Positions 27,748 to 36,353 of a stretch of 64,000 nt of DNA are shown piece by piece (position 1 is the first letter of the stretch; every line of letters begins with the position of its first letter). This DNA comes from Neobittarella massiliensis (ex Bilen et al. 2018) (GTDB lineage: Bacteria > Bacillota > Clostridia > Oscillospirales > Ruminococcaceae), in assembly GCF_900289145.1 (NCBI RefSeq), contig NZ_OKQO01000001.1, forward strand, positions 372,001-436,000, in the 5' to 3' direction. The position numbers and the translations under genes were made by a program. The notes under the pieces were generated by a model that made no database searches, was not told the origin of the DNA, and saw only the letters and a list, made by a program, of their open reading frames with translations.

Positions 27748-28998
27748 CTATTTTTCCACGTCCGGCACCTTTAAAAATAAAAAGAAACCGGCGATAAAGA
27801 GCAGCGCCACGCTCAGCACGCCGTAGCGCGAGCTGCCCGTCAGGGTGGTAAACAGCGCCATTAGCGCCGTACCGAAGATCGAGGCGTACTTGCCAAAAAT
27901 GTTGTAAAAGCCAAAGTATTCGTTGGCGTTTTCCTTATTGGGTATGAGCTTGCCAAAATACGAGCGGGAGAGCGCCTGTATGGTGCCCTGCACCACCGCC
28001 ACGAACACTGCCAGCACCCAAAACTGCCAGGCGTGCTGCATCACAAAGCCGAACACGGTGATGCCGATGTACACCAAAATGGCAGTGAGAATGATCTTTT
28101 TCGAGGAGAAGCGCCGCACCAGTTTGGCGCAGATGAGTACTGCCGGAAAGGCGATGATCTGGGTCATCAGCAGCGCCAACAGCAGCGAGTTGTCGCCGAT
28201 GCCCACGTCTTTACCAAAAGAGGTAGACATCTTGATGATGGTGTCCACACCGTCGATGTAAAAAAAGTACGAGAGCAAAAACAGGCCGATGGTCTTGTCC
28301 TGAAAGATCACCTTCAAGGTGCTCCAGGTCTTTTTAAACGAGGACAAAAACAGGTTCTCGCCCCGCTGGCTCTCGGTCCGCAGCTGGTACTTCTGCCGCA
28401 CATTTTTGATCAGCGGGATCGAGAACACCAGCCACCAGGCCACGTTTATGAGCAGCGCCGCCTTCACCGCCCCGGTGGCCGACAGCCCAAACGGGGTAAA
28501 ATTTATCAGCAGGATGCCGGCGATGAAGGGGATACAGCTGCCGATATAGCCGATGGCATACCCAAAGGAGGAGATAAAGTCCATCCGCTCGTCGCTGGTC
28601 ACGTCGACAATAAATGCGTCATAGAATATGTTGGTGCCGGCGTAGCCGATCGAGGCCACCAGCGAGAACACCAGCAGCAGGTAATAGGAGTTGGTGCCGG
28701 CCAGCGCACACGAAAACAGCAGCGCCAGCGCCAAAAAGCCGCAGAAAAAGAGCTTCTTTTTACCCCGGCGGTCGGCCATGGCCCCCAGTACCGGGGCCAT
28801 AATGGCCACCAGCAGCGTGGCGATCGACTGGGTCACAGCCCAGTGGCTGGTGGTCTGGGCCGAGCGCAGCCCGGCGGCGTCGCCCATGTTTTTTAAGTAG
28901 ATGGGGATGACGGTGGAGAGCATCAGCGTAAAGGCGCTGGAGGCCCAGTCGTAAAGCGACCAGCTGAGCTCTTCCCGAGTCAGATCGAGTTTTTTCAT
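27748..28998 (-). CDS. MFS transporter, UMF1/Atg22-like family
   Basis: This is a 12-helix major facilitator whose family includes yeast Atg22, a vacuolar amino-acid exporter; bacterial members have unassigned substrates. The 416-residue protein shows the family signature ELSWSLYDWASSAF at the N-terminus, DRRGKKK after helix 2, and FFYIDGVDTIIKM in the middle. ATG 28998 is nine bases from an AGAGG site; a longer frame adds 15 unconserved residues. It is transcribed alone and divergently from the phospholipase-like gene. Confidence 0.88.
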   Translation of the reverse strand: MKKLDLTREELSWSLYDWASSAFTLMLSTVIPIYLKNMGDAAGLRSAQTTSHWAVTQSIATLLVAIMAPVLGAMADRRGKKKLFFCGFLALALLFSCALAGTNSYYLLLVFSLVASIGYAGTNIFYDAFIVDVTSDERMDFISSFGYAIGYIGSCIPFIAGILLINFTPFGLSATGAVKAALLINVAWWLVFSIPLIKNVRQKYQLRTESQRGENLFLSSFKKTWSTLKVIFQDKTIGLFLLSYFFYIDGVDTIIKMSTSFGKDVGIGDNSLLLALLMTQIIAFPAVLICAKLVRRFSSKKIILTAILVYIGITVFGFVMQHAWQFWVLAVFVAVVQGTIQALSRSYFGKLIPNKENANEYFGFYNIFGKYASIFGTALMALFTTLTGSSRYGVLSVALLFIAGFFLFLKVPDVEK

Positions 28999-29079
28999 AC
29001 TAGCGAACCTCTTCCAAAGCGGCACGGCCGCCGTGATGGGCACTTTACACGGCCCTCACATCATTTATACCGTATCCAG

Positions 29080-29108
29080 TTGTGAAAAAGCAAGAGAAAC
29101 GGTATAAT
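29080..29108 (+). promoter_or_regulatory. sigma-A promoter of the phospholipase-like gene
   Basis: TTGTGA (29080-29085), a 17-base spacer and TATAAT (29103-29108). Confidence 0.8.
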
Positions 29109-29264
29109 ATGTCTGTATATATGAGGTAAAAATAGAGGTGTGCGCGGCAGCGCGGCACAGCATGTCCGCGCGCTCGGCCGGGCATACTGGTATCCGGGCC
29201 CTGCGCCCGCACCTGCCCGCCCTGCCTCAGGCCCACAGGGCCCCGCCGCGATTGGAGGATCACG

Positions 29265-30173
29265 ATGCCCGCATTCGTCACCCATCACCTGTTTGCCGAC
29301 AGTGTATATAAGGCGCTGCCCGAAGGGGCAGCCAAGCGCGCCATCGCCCAGAACTACGACGCCTTTCTGTGGGGCTGTCAGGGCCCTGATGTGCTGTTTT
29401 TCAACAAGATATCCACGGTGTTGCCGCTGTGGGGCTTCATCATGCACGTGGACAAGGTACAACAGAATATGGTGGCCATGCAGCGCTACCTGCTGCGCAC
29501 CCGTCAAGGGCTGTTTTTTGGCCAACAGCTGGCCTATTGCCTGGGCTTTTTGTGCCACTATGCGCTCGATAAAAACGCCCACCCCTACGTCTACTACCTG
29601 CAGCACGCCTTCATGAAAAAAGGGGAGGCCGGCGTCGGCGTCCACAACCGCATCGAGTCGGATATCGACACCGTGCTCTACCGGCAGCTCACCGGCCGCA
29701 GCGTGAACCGCTATGTCATCCCCAAAAGTATGTTCCACCCGGCCACCACCCGCGGCGTGGCGCTGCTCCTGACCTACCTGCTCAAAAAGATGTACTTCGC
29801 CAAGACCAATGTGAACAAGGTGGAAAACAGCTTTGTCTGGGACAATTTTTTTATGACCCTGTTTGTGGAAAACGGCGCTGTCATCCACCGGGGCGGGGTA
29901 TTTCTAGACAGCTTCTGCAAAAAGAAATACGGTTTTTCCGGCTATATGCGCCGCGAGCCGGTGGGGTGGGATTGCCTGAATCTGCGCCACCATCCATGGT
30001 GCAACCTCAACAGCCCCGGCAGTACCTGCACGCTCGATTTCTACCAGATCATGGGCTGCGCCCGGCAAGAGGCCTGTACCATGATCGATGCATTTTTGCA
30101 CAACCTGCGCCATATGTCCCCGCGCGCGGTGTGCGGGACCGAGACGTTCGATAACGGTAAACCCAAAAAATAA
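29265..30173 (+). CDS. zinc-dependent phospholipase C family protein
   Basis: The protein matches the zinc-dependent phospholipase C fold shared by clostridial alpha-toxin and many housekeeping relatives. The 302 residues have likely metal ligands in MPAFVTHHLFAD, GCQGPDVLFF and FLCHYALDKNAHPYVYY. There is no signal peptide, so it is probably cytosolic and not a secreted toxin. No C-terminal membrane-binding (C2-like) domain is present. ATG 29265 follows TTGGAGG. It stands alone with its own promoter and terminator. Confidence 0.85.
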   Translation: MPAFVTHHLFADSVYKALPEGAAKRAIAQNYDAFLWGCQGPDVLFFNKISTVLPLWGFIMHVDKVQQNMVAMQRYLLRTRQGLFFGQQLAYCLGFLCHYALDKNAHPYVYYLQHAFMKKGEAGVGVHNRIESDIDTVLYRQLTGRSVNRYVIPKSMFHPATTRGVALLLTYLLKKMYFAKTNVNKVENSFVWDNFFMTLFVENGAVIHRGGVFLDSFCKKKYGFSGYMRREPVGWDCLNLRHHPWCNLNSPGSTCTLDFYQIMGCARQEACTMIDAFLHNLRHMSPRAVCGTETFDNGKPKK

Positions 30174-30207
30174 GCGGGCCCTGCCGCCCTTTATTTTCAC
30201 CCATCTA

Positions 30208-30256
30208 AAAAACAGCCTGCTGCTCCTGACCGGGGGCTGCAGGCTGTTTTTCGTTT
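30208..30256 (+). terminator. intrinsic terminator after the phospholipase-like gene
   Basis: Thirteen-base arms (30208-30220, 30239-30251) followed by further T-rich sequence. Confidence 0.88.
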
Positions 30257-30358
30257 TTAGCAGATGATCGGTGCCGTCCTTCGCCCCGCGCATAAGATCG
30301 GCACTGCTCTTTATCCACACTACTACAAAAAATCCGGCTAAATTCACCACTGTTTTAC

Positions 30359-30386
30359 TTGATAATCGCCAAAAAACTGATACAAT
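30359..30386 (+). promoter_or_regulatory. sigma-A promoter of the PfkB kinase gene
   Basis: TTGATA (30359-30364), a 16-base spacer and TACAAT (30381-30386). Confidence 0.8.
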
Positions 30387-30400
30387 AGAGGTATATACAC

Positions 30401-30505
30401 GCGGCAATTGGCGCCTTGGGCGCCCGCCGCTGTCATGGTATCCATGGTATGTGGGCCCGCTTGGCCATAGAGCCGGCCCCACAGCGCGCCCTGCCCGGGC
30501 AGGGC
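30401..30505 (+). promoter_or_regulatory. highly structured 5' leader of the PfkB kinase gene
   Basis: The leader between promoter and start codon (30387-30532) can form at least three hairpins. One is a two-tier stem with an internal loop (30401-30430). The second has arms 30451-30457 and 30475-30482. The third is a perfect 18-base palindrome (30488-30505). None ends in a T run, so control, if any, would be on translation. No known riboswitch class was recognised. Confidence 0.45.
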
Positions 30506-30532
30506 AAATTTCATGTTAAAAGGAGAATGGCC

Positions 30533-31435
30533 ATGAAAATACTGGATTTTGGCTCTATCAACATCGATGAGGTCTTTGATGTAGACCATTTTGTCCGGTC
30601 CGGCGAGACCATGTCTTCCCTGGGCTACAACAAGTTCTGCGGCGGTAAGGGCCTCAACCAGTCCATCGCTCTGGCGAGAGCAGGGGCCGACGTGTACCAC
30701 GCCTGCATCGTGGGCGAAGGCGCCGACTTTCTGGTAGAGACCATGCAAAACAGCGGGGTCAACACCTCCCTGATGCAGAAAAAAGACGTGGCTGCTGGCC
30801 GCGCCATCATCCAGGTCAACAAGAGCGGCCAAAACTGCATCCTGCTGTTCGGCGGTTCCAACCACGCCAATACCGAGGAATACATAAGATCGGTCATCGA
30901 CCAGTTCGAGGCCGGCGACATGATCCTGGTTCAAAACGAGCTGAACATGACCGATTTCATTATCGATTACGCCAGCGAAAAAGGCCTGCGCATCGTGCTC
31001 AATCCCTCGCCCATGAACGAAGAGCTGCTCAAGGCCCCGCTGCACAAGGTCGAGTACTTTATCCTAAACGAGGTCGAGGGTGAGGATATTGCCGGCGGCG
31101 AAAAAGATCCCGAGAAGATCTGCGACACGCTGCTGAAAAAATATCCCGGCTGCAAAGTCGTGCTCACGCTGGGCAAACACGGCGTCATGTATAAAGACGA
31201 CCACCAGAAAGCCACCCACGGCATCTACGATGTGGCCCGGGTCGACTCCACTGCGGCCGGCGACACCTTCACCGGTTACTTCCTGGCCTGCTTAGCCGAG
31301 GGCCTGCCCATCGAGACCGTGCTCGAAAAGGCCTCCAAGGCCTCCAGCATCGCCGTGGGCAGAAAAGGTGCATCCCCCTCTATTCCCACCCGGGAAGAGG
31401 TCGACACCACTACCATCAAACCCCTGAACCTGTAA
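30533..31435 (+). CDS. PfkB-family carbohydrate kinase (ribokinase-like)
   Basis: The enzyme phosphorylates a sugar or nucleoside with ATP. The 300 residues show the N-terminal GSINIDEVFDVDHFV, the GGKGLNQSIALARAG motif typical of ribokinases, and the catalytic DSTAAGDTFTGYF with the general-base Asp. ATG 30533 is seven bases from AAAAGGAG; ATG 30527 is too close to that site. Ribokinase is the nearest match, but no transporter or isomerase for ribose is nearby, so the sugar is open. Confidence 0.88.
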   Translation: MKILDFGSINIDEVFDVDHFVRSGETMSSLGYNKFCGGKGLNQSIALARAGADVYHACIVGEGADFLVETMQNSGVNTSLMQKKDVAAGRAIIQVNKSGQNCILLFGGSNHANTEEYIRSVIDQFEAGDMILVQNELNMTDFIIDYASEKGLRIVLNPSPMNEELLKAPLHKVEYFILNEVEGEDIAGGEKDPEKICDTLLKKYPGCKVVLTLGKHGVMYKDDHQKATHGIYDVARVDSTAAGDTFTGYFLACLAEGLPIETVLEKASKASSIAVGRKGASPSIPTREEVDTTTIKPLNL

Positions 31436-31463
31436 ATACTGGCGCCTGTACAACACGGCGCAC

Positions 31464-31509
31464 GGCAAAGGCGGCCGCGCCCCTGAAAGCAGGGCGGGCC
31501 GTCTTTTTT
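31464..31509 (+). terminator. terminator-like hairpin between the kinase gene and cimA
   Basis: An imperfect GC stem (about 31470-31483 against 31491-31503) ends in six T. It is preceded by the same CGGC/GC-AAAGGCG start and CA-rich run as the hairpin at 15864. Confidence 0.55.
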
Positions 31510-31551
31510 GCCGCCGGGTATTTCCCCGAGATCTGCAGAGAGGAAGATGAT

Positions 31552-33141
31552 ATGCAAGCAAATCCCCAATCTCAGCGCGTGTGGCTCTGTGACTCCAGTC
31601 TGCGCGATGGCTCACAGGGCAAACAGATCGCCTTTTCGGTGGCCGATAAGATCGATATCATCCGCGCGCTGGACGAGCAGGGCATCCCCTTTATCGAGGC
31701 CGGCAATCCTTCCGCGGGCCCCAAAGACGTACAGCTGTTCGAGCGCATGCGCAGTATACCGCTGCAAAACAGCCGGCTGGTCGCCTTTGGCGCCACCCGC
31801 CGCAAAAACTGTCGCCCGCAGGACGATGTGGGCCTGCAGGCGCTGCTGGCCGCCGGCACCGAGTACGTGACCGTGTTTGGCAAGAGCTGGGATATGCAGG
31901 TGGATCAGGTGCTGCGCACCACGCTGGAAGAAAACCTGGCCATGATCAGCGATACGGTGGCCTACCTGGTGGCGCAGGGCCGCCAGGTGCTCTACGATGC
32001 CGAGCACTTTTTCGACGGCTACCGCCACAACCCGACCTACGCCATGCAGACGGTGCGCGCAGCCAGACAGGCCGGCGCCACCTGTGTGATCCTGTGCGAC
32101 ACCAATGGCGCCGCCCTGCCTGCCGAGGTAGGGGCCGTCACCGCCCAGGTGGTGCGGCAGCTGGGCGGTGATGTGGGCATCCACTGCCACGACGATATCG
32201 GCTGCGCGGTAGCGGCCAGCCTGGCCGCTGTCGAGGCGGGGGCCCGCCACGTGCAGGGCACCTTTGTGGGCTACGGAGAGCGCTGCGGCAACGCCAATCT
32301 CTCCACCATCCTGCCGGTACTGCAGCTGAAGATGGGCTACAGCTGTGTCGCTCCCCAGCAGCTGCCGCTGCTCACCGGTACTGCCCGGCACATCGCCGAT
32401 ATCTCCAACGTCATCCTGCGCAGCAGCTTGCCGTTCGTGGGCAGCGGCGCCTTTTCCCACAAGGCAGGCATGCATGTAGATGCGGTGCACAAAAACAGCC
32501 AGACCTTTGAACACATCGATCCCGGTCAGGTAGGTAATGAGCGGCATATCCTCATTTCTGAGGTGGGGGGGAAAGCAGCTCTGCTGCACAGTGTAAAAAA
32601 AATACAGCCCGACATAAAAAAAGACGACCCGGTGATCGAGCAGATCCGTGAGACCATAAAGAAAAAAGAGATGGAGGGCTACCAGTACGAGTCGGCCGAA
32701 GCCAGCCTCAAACTGCTCATTCTGGGGCACCTCAAACGGTTAAAACCCCACTTCAAACTCGATATGTACCGCATCATGGGCGAGCAGAACTCCAACATCT
32801 TTAGTCTGTCTACGGCTATCGTCAAGGTCACGGTGGGCGACGGGTGGGAAATGACTGCCGACGAGGGAAAAGGTCCGGTCAATGCGTTGGATAAGGCCAC
32901 TCGTAAGGCGGTGACCAAATTCTATCCAGCTATACAAAAGGTGCGCCTGATCGACTACAAGGTGCGAGTGGTGGATCAGAACACCGCCTCCGCCGCCCGG
33001 GTGCGGGTGCTTATCGAGACCAGCGACGGCGAGGAGACCTGGACCACCGTGGGCACTTCCCGCGACATCATCAAGGCCAGTTTACGCGCTATCGTCGACT
33101 CGCTGGAGTATAAACTCAGCCGCGACGACGGTTCTCTTTAA
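31552..33141 (+). CDS. cimA: citramalate synthase CimA-type
   Basis: CimA condenses pyruvate and acetyl-CoA to (R)-citramalate, opening the threonine-independent route to isoleucine. The 529 residues have the HMGL-like TIM barrel with LCDSSLRDGSQ (Arg18-Asp19), the metal-binding HCHDDIG and NANLSTILPVLQLKMG. The C-terminal allosteric LeuA-dimer domain (about 390-520) is present. Length and the DSSLRDGSQ start favour CimA over 2-isopropylmalate or homocitrate synthase. No leuBCD genes are adjacent. ATG 31552 follows AGAGGAAG. The upstream terminator-like leader could regulate it. Confidence 0.88.
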   Translation: MQANPQSQRVWLCDSSLRDGSQGKQIAFSVADKIDIIRALDEQGIPFIEAGNPSAGPKDVQLFERMRSIPLQNSRLVAFGATRRKNCRPQDDVGLQALLAAGTEYVTVFGKSWDMQVDQVLRTTLEENLAMISDTVAYLVAQGRQVLYDAEHFFDGYRHNPTYAMQTVRAARQAGATCVILCDTNGAALPAEVGAVTAQVVRQLGGDVGIHCHDDIGCAVAASLAAVEAGARHVQGTFVGYGERCGNANLSTILPVLQLKMGYSCVAPQQLPLLTGTARHIADISNVILRSSLPFVGSGAFSHKAGMHVDAVHKNSQTFEHIDPGQVGNERHILISEVGGKAALLHSVKKIQPDIKKDDPVIEQIRETIKKKEMEGYQYESAEASLKLLILGHLKRLKPHFKLDMYRIMGEQNSNIFSLSTAIVKVTVGDGWEMTADEGKGPVNALDKATRKAVTKFYPAIQKVRLIDYKVRVVDQNTASAARVRVLIETSDGEETWTTVGTSRDIIKASLRAIVDSLEYKLSRDDGSL

Positions 33142-33177
33142 AGAAGTCTTTTTACAAAAATCAATACAGGCATAATG

Positions 33178-33223
33178 AAAAAGAGCGAGAGTTAGCGTCC
33201 CAGCTATCTCTCGCTCTTTTTTT
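33178..33223 (+). terminator. intrinsic terminator after cimA
   Basis: A stem AAAAGAGCGAGAG against its complement (33178-33191 and 33208-33218) followed by a T run. Confidence 0.88.
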
Positions 33224-33294
33224 GTGCAATACAGCTACACGATCTAAACGCCTATTTCATATTTTGTTCATAAAAGGAGATATCGATTTTTCTG

Positions 33295-33323
33295 TTGACT
33301 TTAATGTGCTAACATGCTACTAT
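33295..33323 (+). promoter_or_regulatory. sigma-A promoter of the ABC transporter operon
   Basis: TTGACT (33295-33300), a 17-base spacer and TACTAT (33318-33323). Confidence 0.8.
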
Positions 33324-33370
33324 GATAAAGCAATCCGATCCACGGATAAATATGATAGGGGGAAACTACC

Positions 33371-34255
33371 ATGAAAAACAAAATGCTTGCAAAGATCATC
33401 GCGATGGGCCTGGCAGCCGTCAGTGCGCTGTCACTGCTGGCCGGATGCACCAATGCCGATGCGGCGGACGCCGCCTCCGGCAAGTCGAAGGACAAACTGG
33501 CCCAGATCAAAGAGAGAGGAAAGATCGTCGTCGGTATGAACGCCGAATTCGCCCCCTACGAATTTCATGCGTCCGTGGATGGAAAAGATGTAGTCGCCGG
33601 TTTCGATGTATCGCTGGCCAAAGAGATCGCCAAAGATCTGGGTGTAGATCTGGAGATCAAAGAGATGGAATTCGAGTCGCTGCTGGGGGCGCTGTCGGCC
33701 GACCAGTGCGATATCCTCATCTCCGGTCTGGCCATCACCGACAAGCGCAAACAGCAGGCCGATTTTTCCAAAGGTTACTACAAAGGCAAAAACGTACTGC
33801 TGGTCAATAAAGAGAATATGTCCGGCACCGATACGGTAGAGGCACTGACCGGCAAAAATATCGGCATCCAAATGTCCTCTACTCAACAGGAATTTGCCAA
33901 GAAGTACTTAGAGCCCCAAGGCACCCAGATCACCTATATCGGCAGCATGAACACGCTGCTGCTCTCACTTACAGCCAAACAGATCGACGGCATCGTCACC
34001 GATGACCTGGTCAGCCGCACCATCGCTCTGTCCAACCCGCAGCTCACCGTCAACCAAAAATGTGTGCTGCCAGAAGATTCAGAGGCCACCGCCGAAAATC
34101 CCGATGCCGACTCGGTGGGGGTGGCTATGCCCAAGGGGCAGGATGGCCTGCGCGAGGAGATCAATAAGACTATCGATCGCCTGCAACAGTCGGGAGATAT
34201 GGAACGCTTTATCGATGAGGCCTGCCAGCTCTCGGCCCAGAATATGGACCAGTAA
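33371..34255 (+). CDS. amino-acid ABC transporter substrate-binding lipoprotein
   Basis: This family-3 solute-binding protein captures polar amino acids outside the cell for the permease and ATPase that follow. The 294 residues start with a lipoprotein signal ending in the lipobox LLAGC, with Cys26 as the lipidated residue. The mature part has the classic GKIVVGMNAEFAPYEF, GFDVSLAKEIAKDLG and DILISGLAITDKRKQ motifs. Specificity cannot be read from sequence; cystine, glutamine or other polar amino acids are possible. A hairpin separates it from the permease gene. Confidence 0.93.
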   Translation: MKNKMLAKIIAMGLAAVSALSLLAGCTNADAADAASGKSKDKLAQIKERGKIVVGMNAEFAPYEFHASVDGKDVVAGFDVSLAKEIAKDLGVDLEIKEMEFESLLGALSADQCDILISGLAITDKRKQQADFSKGYYKGKNVLLVNKENMSGTDTVEALTGKNIGIQMSSTQQEFAKKYLEPQGTQITYIGSMNTLLLSLTAKQIDGIVTDDLVSRTIALSNPQLTVNQKCVLPEDSEATAENPDADSVGVAMPKGQDGLREEINKTIDRLQQSGDMERFIDEACQLSAQNMDQ

Positions 34256-34269
34256 AATAGTATCGCTCC

Positions 34270-34325
34270 CAGCACATCAGGCGGGTTTTCTGCCTGATGT
34301 GCTGCGTATAAGGGGCATGAGCCCC
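34270..34325 (+). promoter_or_regulatory. intercistronic hairpins in the ABC operon
   Basis: A perfect 13-base stem (34270-34282, 34292-34304) without a T run, then a small GGGGC/GCCCC hairpin (34312-34325). It probably stabilises the upstream binding-protein message, giving more binding protein than permease. Confidence 0.6.
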
Positions 34326-34368
34326 CTCAAATCTGCCGGCCAGAGCCGGTAAAAGGAGAACGATTTTC

Positions 34369-35058
34369 GTGTGGGATTTTAGTTTTTGGAACGCCTATAA
34401 GGGCAGTTATTACAGCAGCTTAGTGGTGACCCTGCAGCTGTCGATACTGGCTATTCTCTTTGCCACTCTGCTGGGGGTCATCATCTACTGGATGAAGACA
34501 TCCCGGTTCGGCATCGGCCCGTTCCGGCCGCTGCGGTGGATCGCTGTGGTCTTTATCGAGGTCATTCGCTGTGTGCCCATGTTACTGCTCCTGCTGCTGG
34601 TCTACTCGGGCAGCAAGCTGCTGCTGGGTATCGACTTCACCACCTTTCAGGCGGCGGTGGTGGCCATCGTCATGAACTCCAGTGTGTACATCGCCGAGAT
34701 CGTCCGCGCCGGCATCGAGGGGGTCGACAAAGCCCAGATCGAAGCCGCCCGCAGTCTGGGGCTGAACAAGGTTCAAACCATGCGCTTTATCACGATGCCC
34801 CAGGCGATCAAAAATATCTTGCCGGCTATCGGCAACGAGTTCGTCAGCGTGATCAAGGGCTCCTCCATGGCCTCTGTGCTGGGGGTGGCAGAGGTGCTGT
34901 TCACCGCGAAAATGGTCACCGGCGCCACTTTCCTGCCGTTTACACCGCTGGCAGTGGCAGCGATCTTCTATTTCGTGCTCACCTTCCCACTGGGACGGCT
35001 GATGCTGTTTATCGAGAGGAGGTGTAAGCAAAGTGATCTGCGTGAGAGAACTCTGTAA
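34369..35058 (+). CDS. amino-acid ABC transporter permease
   Basis: This is the membrane subunit of a polar amino-acid importer. The 229 residues have about five hydrophobic helices. The cytoplasmic EAA loop contacts the ATPase ([34 protein letters not shown]). The start is GTG 34369, eleven bases after AAAAGGAG. The end overlaps the ATPase gene by 26 bases. The only permease in the operon, it would act as a homodimer. Confidence 0.93.
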   Translation: MWDFSFWNAYKGSYYSSLVVTLQLSILAILFATLLGVIIYWMKTSRFGIGPFRPLRWIAVVFIEVIRCVPMLLLLLLVYSGSKLLLGIDFTTFQAAVVAIVMNSSVYIAEIVRAGIEGVDKAQIEAARSLGLNKVQTMRFITMPQAIKNILPAIGNEFVSVIKGSSMASVLGVAEVLFTAKMVTGATFLPFTPLAVAAIFYFVLTFPLGRLMLFIERRCKQSDLRERTL

Positions 35059-35755
35059 ATCCTTTGGCGACAATCAGGTGTTGCGCGGCATCACCGAAAC
35101 GGTGGAAAAAGGAGAAGTGGTGGTGGTCATCGGCCCTTCGGGCTCGGGAAAGTCTACATTTTTGCGCTGTCTCAATCTGCTCGAGCAGCCCACCAGCGGT
35201 CAGATCTTTTTTGACGGAGAGGAGATCACCGCCAAAAAGATAAAGATCGATCAGGTGCGCGAAAAGATGGGCATGGTTTTTCAGCAGTTTGGCCTCTTTT
35301 CCGGCCGTAAGGTACTCGAAAATATTACGCTGGCCCCCATCCAGGTGAAAAAACAAAAGCCTGCTGAAGCCAAAAAACGGGCGCTGGAGCTGCTGGAACG
35401 GGTGGGTCTGGCCGATAAGGCTCAGGCATACCCGGCATCGCTCTCGGGTGGGCAAAAGCAGCGGGTGGCCATCGCCCGGGCACTGGCTATGGACCCGGAA
35501 GTGATGCTGTTTGACGAGCCCACCTCCGCGCTTGACCCCGAGATGGTCGGCGAGGTGCTCGATGTCATGAAAGAGCTGGCCCGGGGCGGTATGACCATGG
35601 TGGTGGTCACCCACGAGATGCGTTTTGCCCGCGAAGTGGGGGACCGCATCCTGTTTATGGACGAGGGAAAGATCGTCGAGCAGGGCACGCCGTCGCAGCT
35701 GTTCGATCACCCGCAAAATCCCCGCACCGTCGACTTCCTCTCTAAAGTGCTCTGA
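35033..35755 (+). CDS. amino-acid ABC transporter ATP-binding protein
   Basis: The 240-residue ATPase powers uptake with the preceding permease. It has Walker [10 protein letters not shown], the Q-loop in MVFQQFGLF, the signature LSGGQKQR, Walker [15 protein letters not shown] and the H-loop VVTHEM. The start is GTG 35033 inside the end of the permease gene, behind GAGAGGAGG. It most resembles GlnQ/TcyN-type ATPases. A terminator follows. Confidence 0.95.
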   Translation: MICVRELCKSFGDNQVLRGITETVEKGEVVVVIGPSGSGKSTFLRCLNLLEQPTSGQIFFDGEEITAKKIKIDQVREKMGMVFQQFGLFSGRKVLENITLAPIQVKKQKPAEAKKRALELLERVGLADKAQAYPASLSGGQKQRVAIARALAMDPEVMLFDEPTSALDPEMVGEVLDVMKELARGGMTMVVVTHEMRFAREVGDRILFMDEGKIVEQGTPSQLFDHPQNPRTVDFLSKVL

Positions 35756-35778
35756 TATCTGGCATAGAATATCCGGCG

Positions 35779-35813
35779 GCAGCGGCTACTGTTTGTGTGG
35801 CCGCTGCTTTTTT
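35779..35813 (+). terminator. intrinsic terminator of the ABC operon
   Basis: Eight-base arms GCAGCGGC (35779-35786) and GCCGCTGC (35800-35807) followed by six T. Confidence 0.85.
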
Positions 35814-35869
35814 CGTGCGCGGAGACAGCGGTAGAGGTAAGCGGTGGCCTTACGTTTAACCGCACCGTC

Positions 35870-35917
35870 CAAAACGGATGGTAACACTTTTCCCTCCCAT
35901 CCGTTTTGTGGTATAAT
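35870..35917 (+). promoter_or_regulatory. promoter with a 12-base inverted repeat before the PII-like gene
   Basis: TATAAT at 35912-35917 with TGG before it (extended -10) and no good -35 box. Perfect arms CAAAACGGATGG (35870-35881) and CCATCCGTTTTG (35897-35908) flank the -35 position. This is the layout of an operator for a dimeric regulator. A leaderless hairpin is the alternative. Confidence 0.6.
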
Positions 35918-36007
35918 ACTGGTAACGATAGGTGGCCGCAGAGATAAGGCGGGAGGCACTGCTCCCCTTTAAAAAGTGGTTTGCGGCCCGCTATAGGGGG
36001 AAAGTAT

Positions 36008-36352
36008 ATGATGCATCTGGTCGTGATCATCCTAAACAAGTTCGAGTGTCTGGAGGAACTGCTGGTCCGTTTTGCCGAGGGGGGCATCAGCGGCGCCACA
36101 GTGATCGAGTCTACCGGTATGGCCCGGGTATTGGGGGGCAAAGACAATCTGCGCATCTTCGGCTCACTGCGCATGATGTTCAGTCCCGTACGGGAGGAGA
36201 ACCGCACCATTTTTACTGTGCTGCCCGAGGAGAAGATACCGGCAGTCAAACAGATCGTGACCGACGTGGTGGGCGATCTCTCCAAACCCGATACCGGTAT
36301 CATGTTTGCCGTGCCGGTGAGCTTTACTGCGGGTATCGGGGGCGCAGAGTAG
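36008..36352 (+). CDS. PII-like (GlnB-fold) small protein
   Basis: The 114-residue protein has the length and secondary-structure pattern of trimeric PII signalling proteins. It starts MMHLVVIILNKFECLEELL, contains GGISGATVIESTGMARVL in the T-loop approach and ends in a C-loop-like VPVSFTAGIG. The canonical PII uridylylation loop with its Tyr is not present, so it is PII-like and not classical GlnB. It lies one base upstream of a cation/proton antiporter gene, which suggests it senses a nucleotide or ion signal for that transporter. ATG 36008 follows a G-rich site; ATG 36011 is also possible. Confidence 0.75.
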   Translation: MMHLVVIILNKFECLEELLVRFAEGGISGATVIESTGMARVLGGKDNLRIFGSLRMMFSPVREENRTIFTVLPEEKIPAVKQIVTDVVGDLSKPDTGIMFAVPVSFTAGIGGAE

Positions 36353-36353
36353 G

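Noticed and set aside
29265-30173. Secreted phospholipase C toxin
   Set aside because: The protein has no signal peptide and no membrane-binding C-terminal domain, so a housekeeping relative is more likely.
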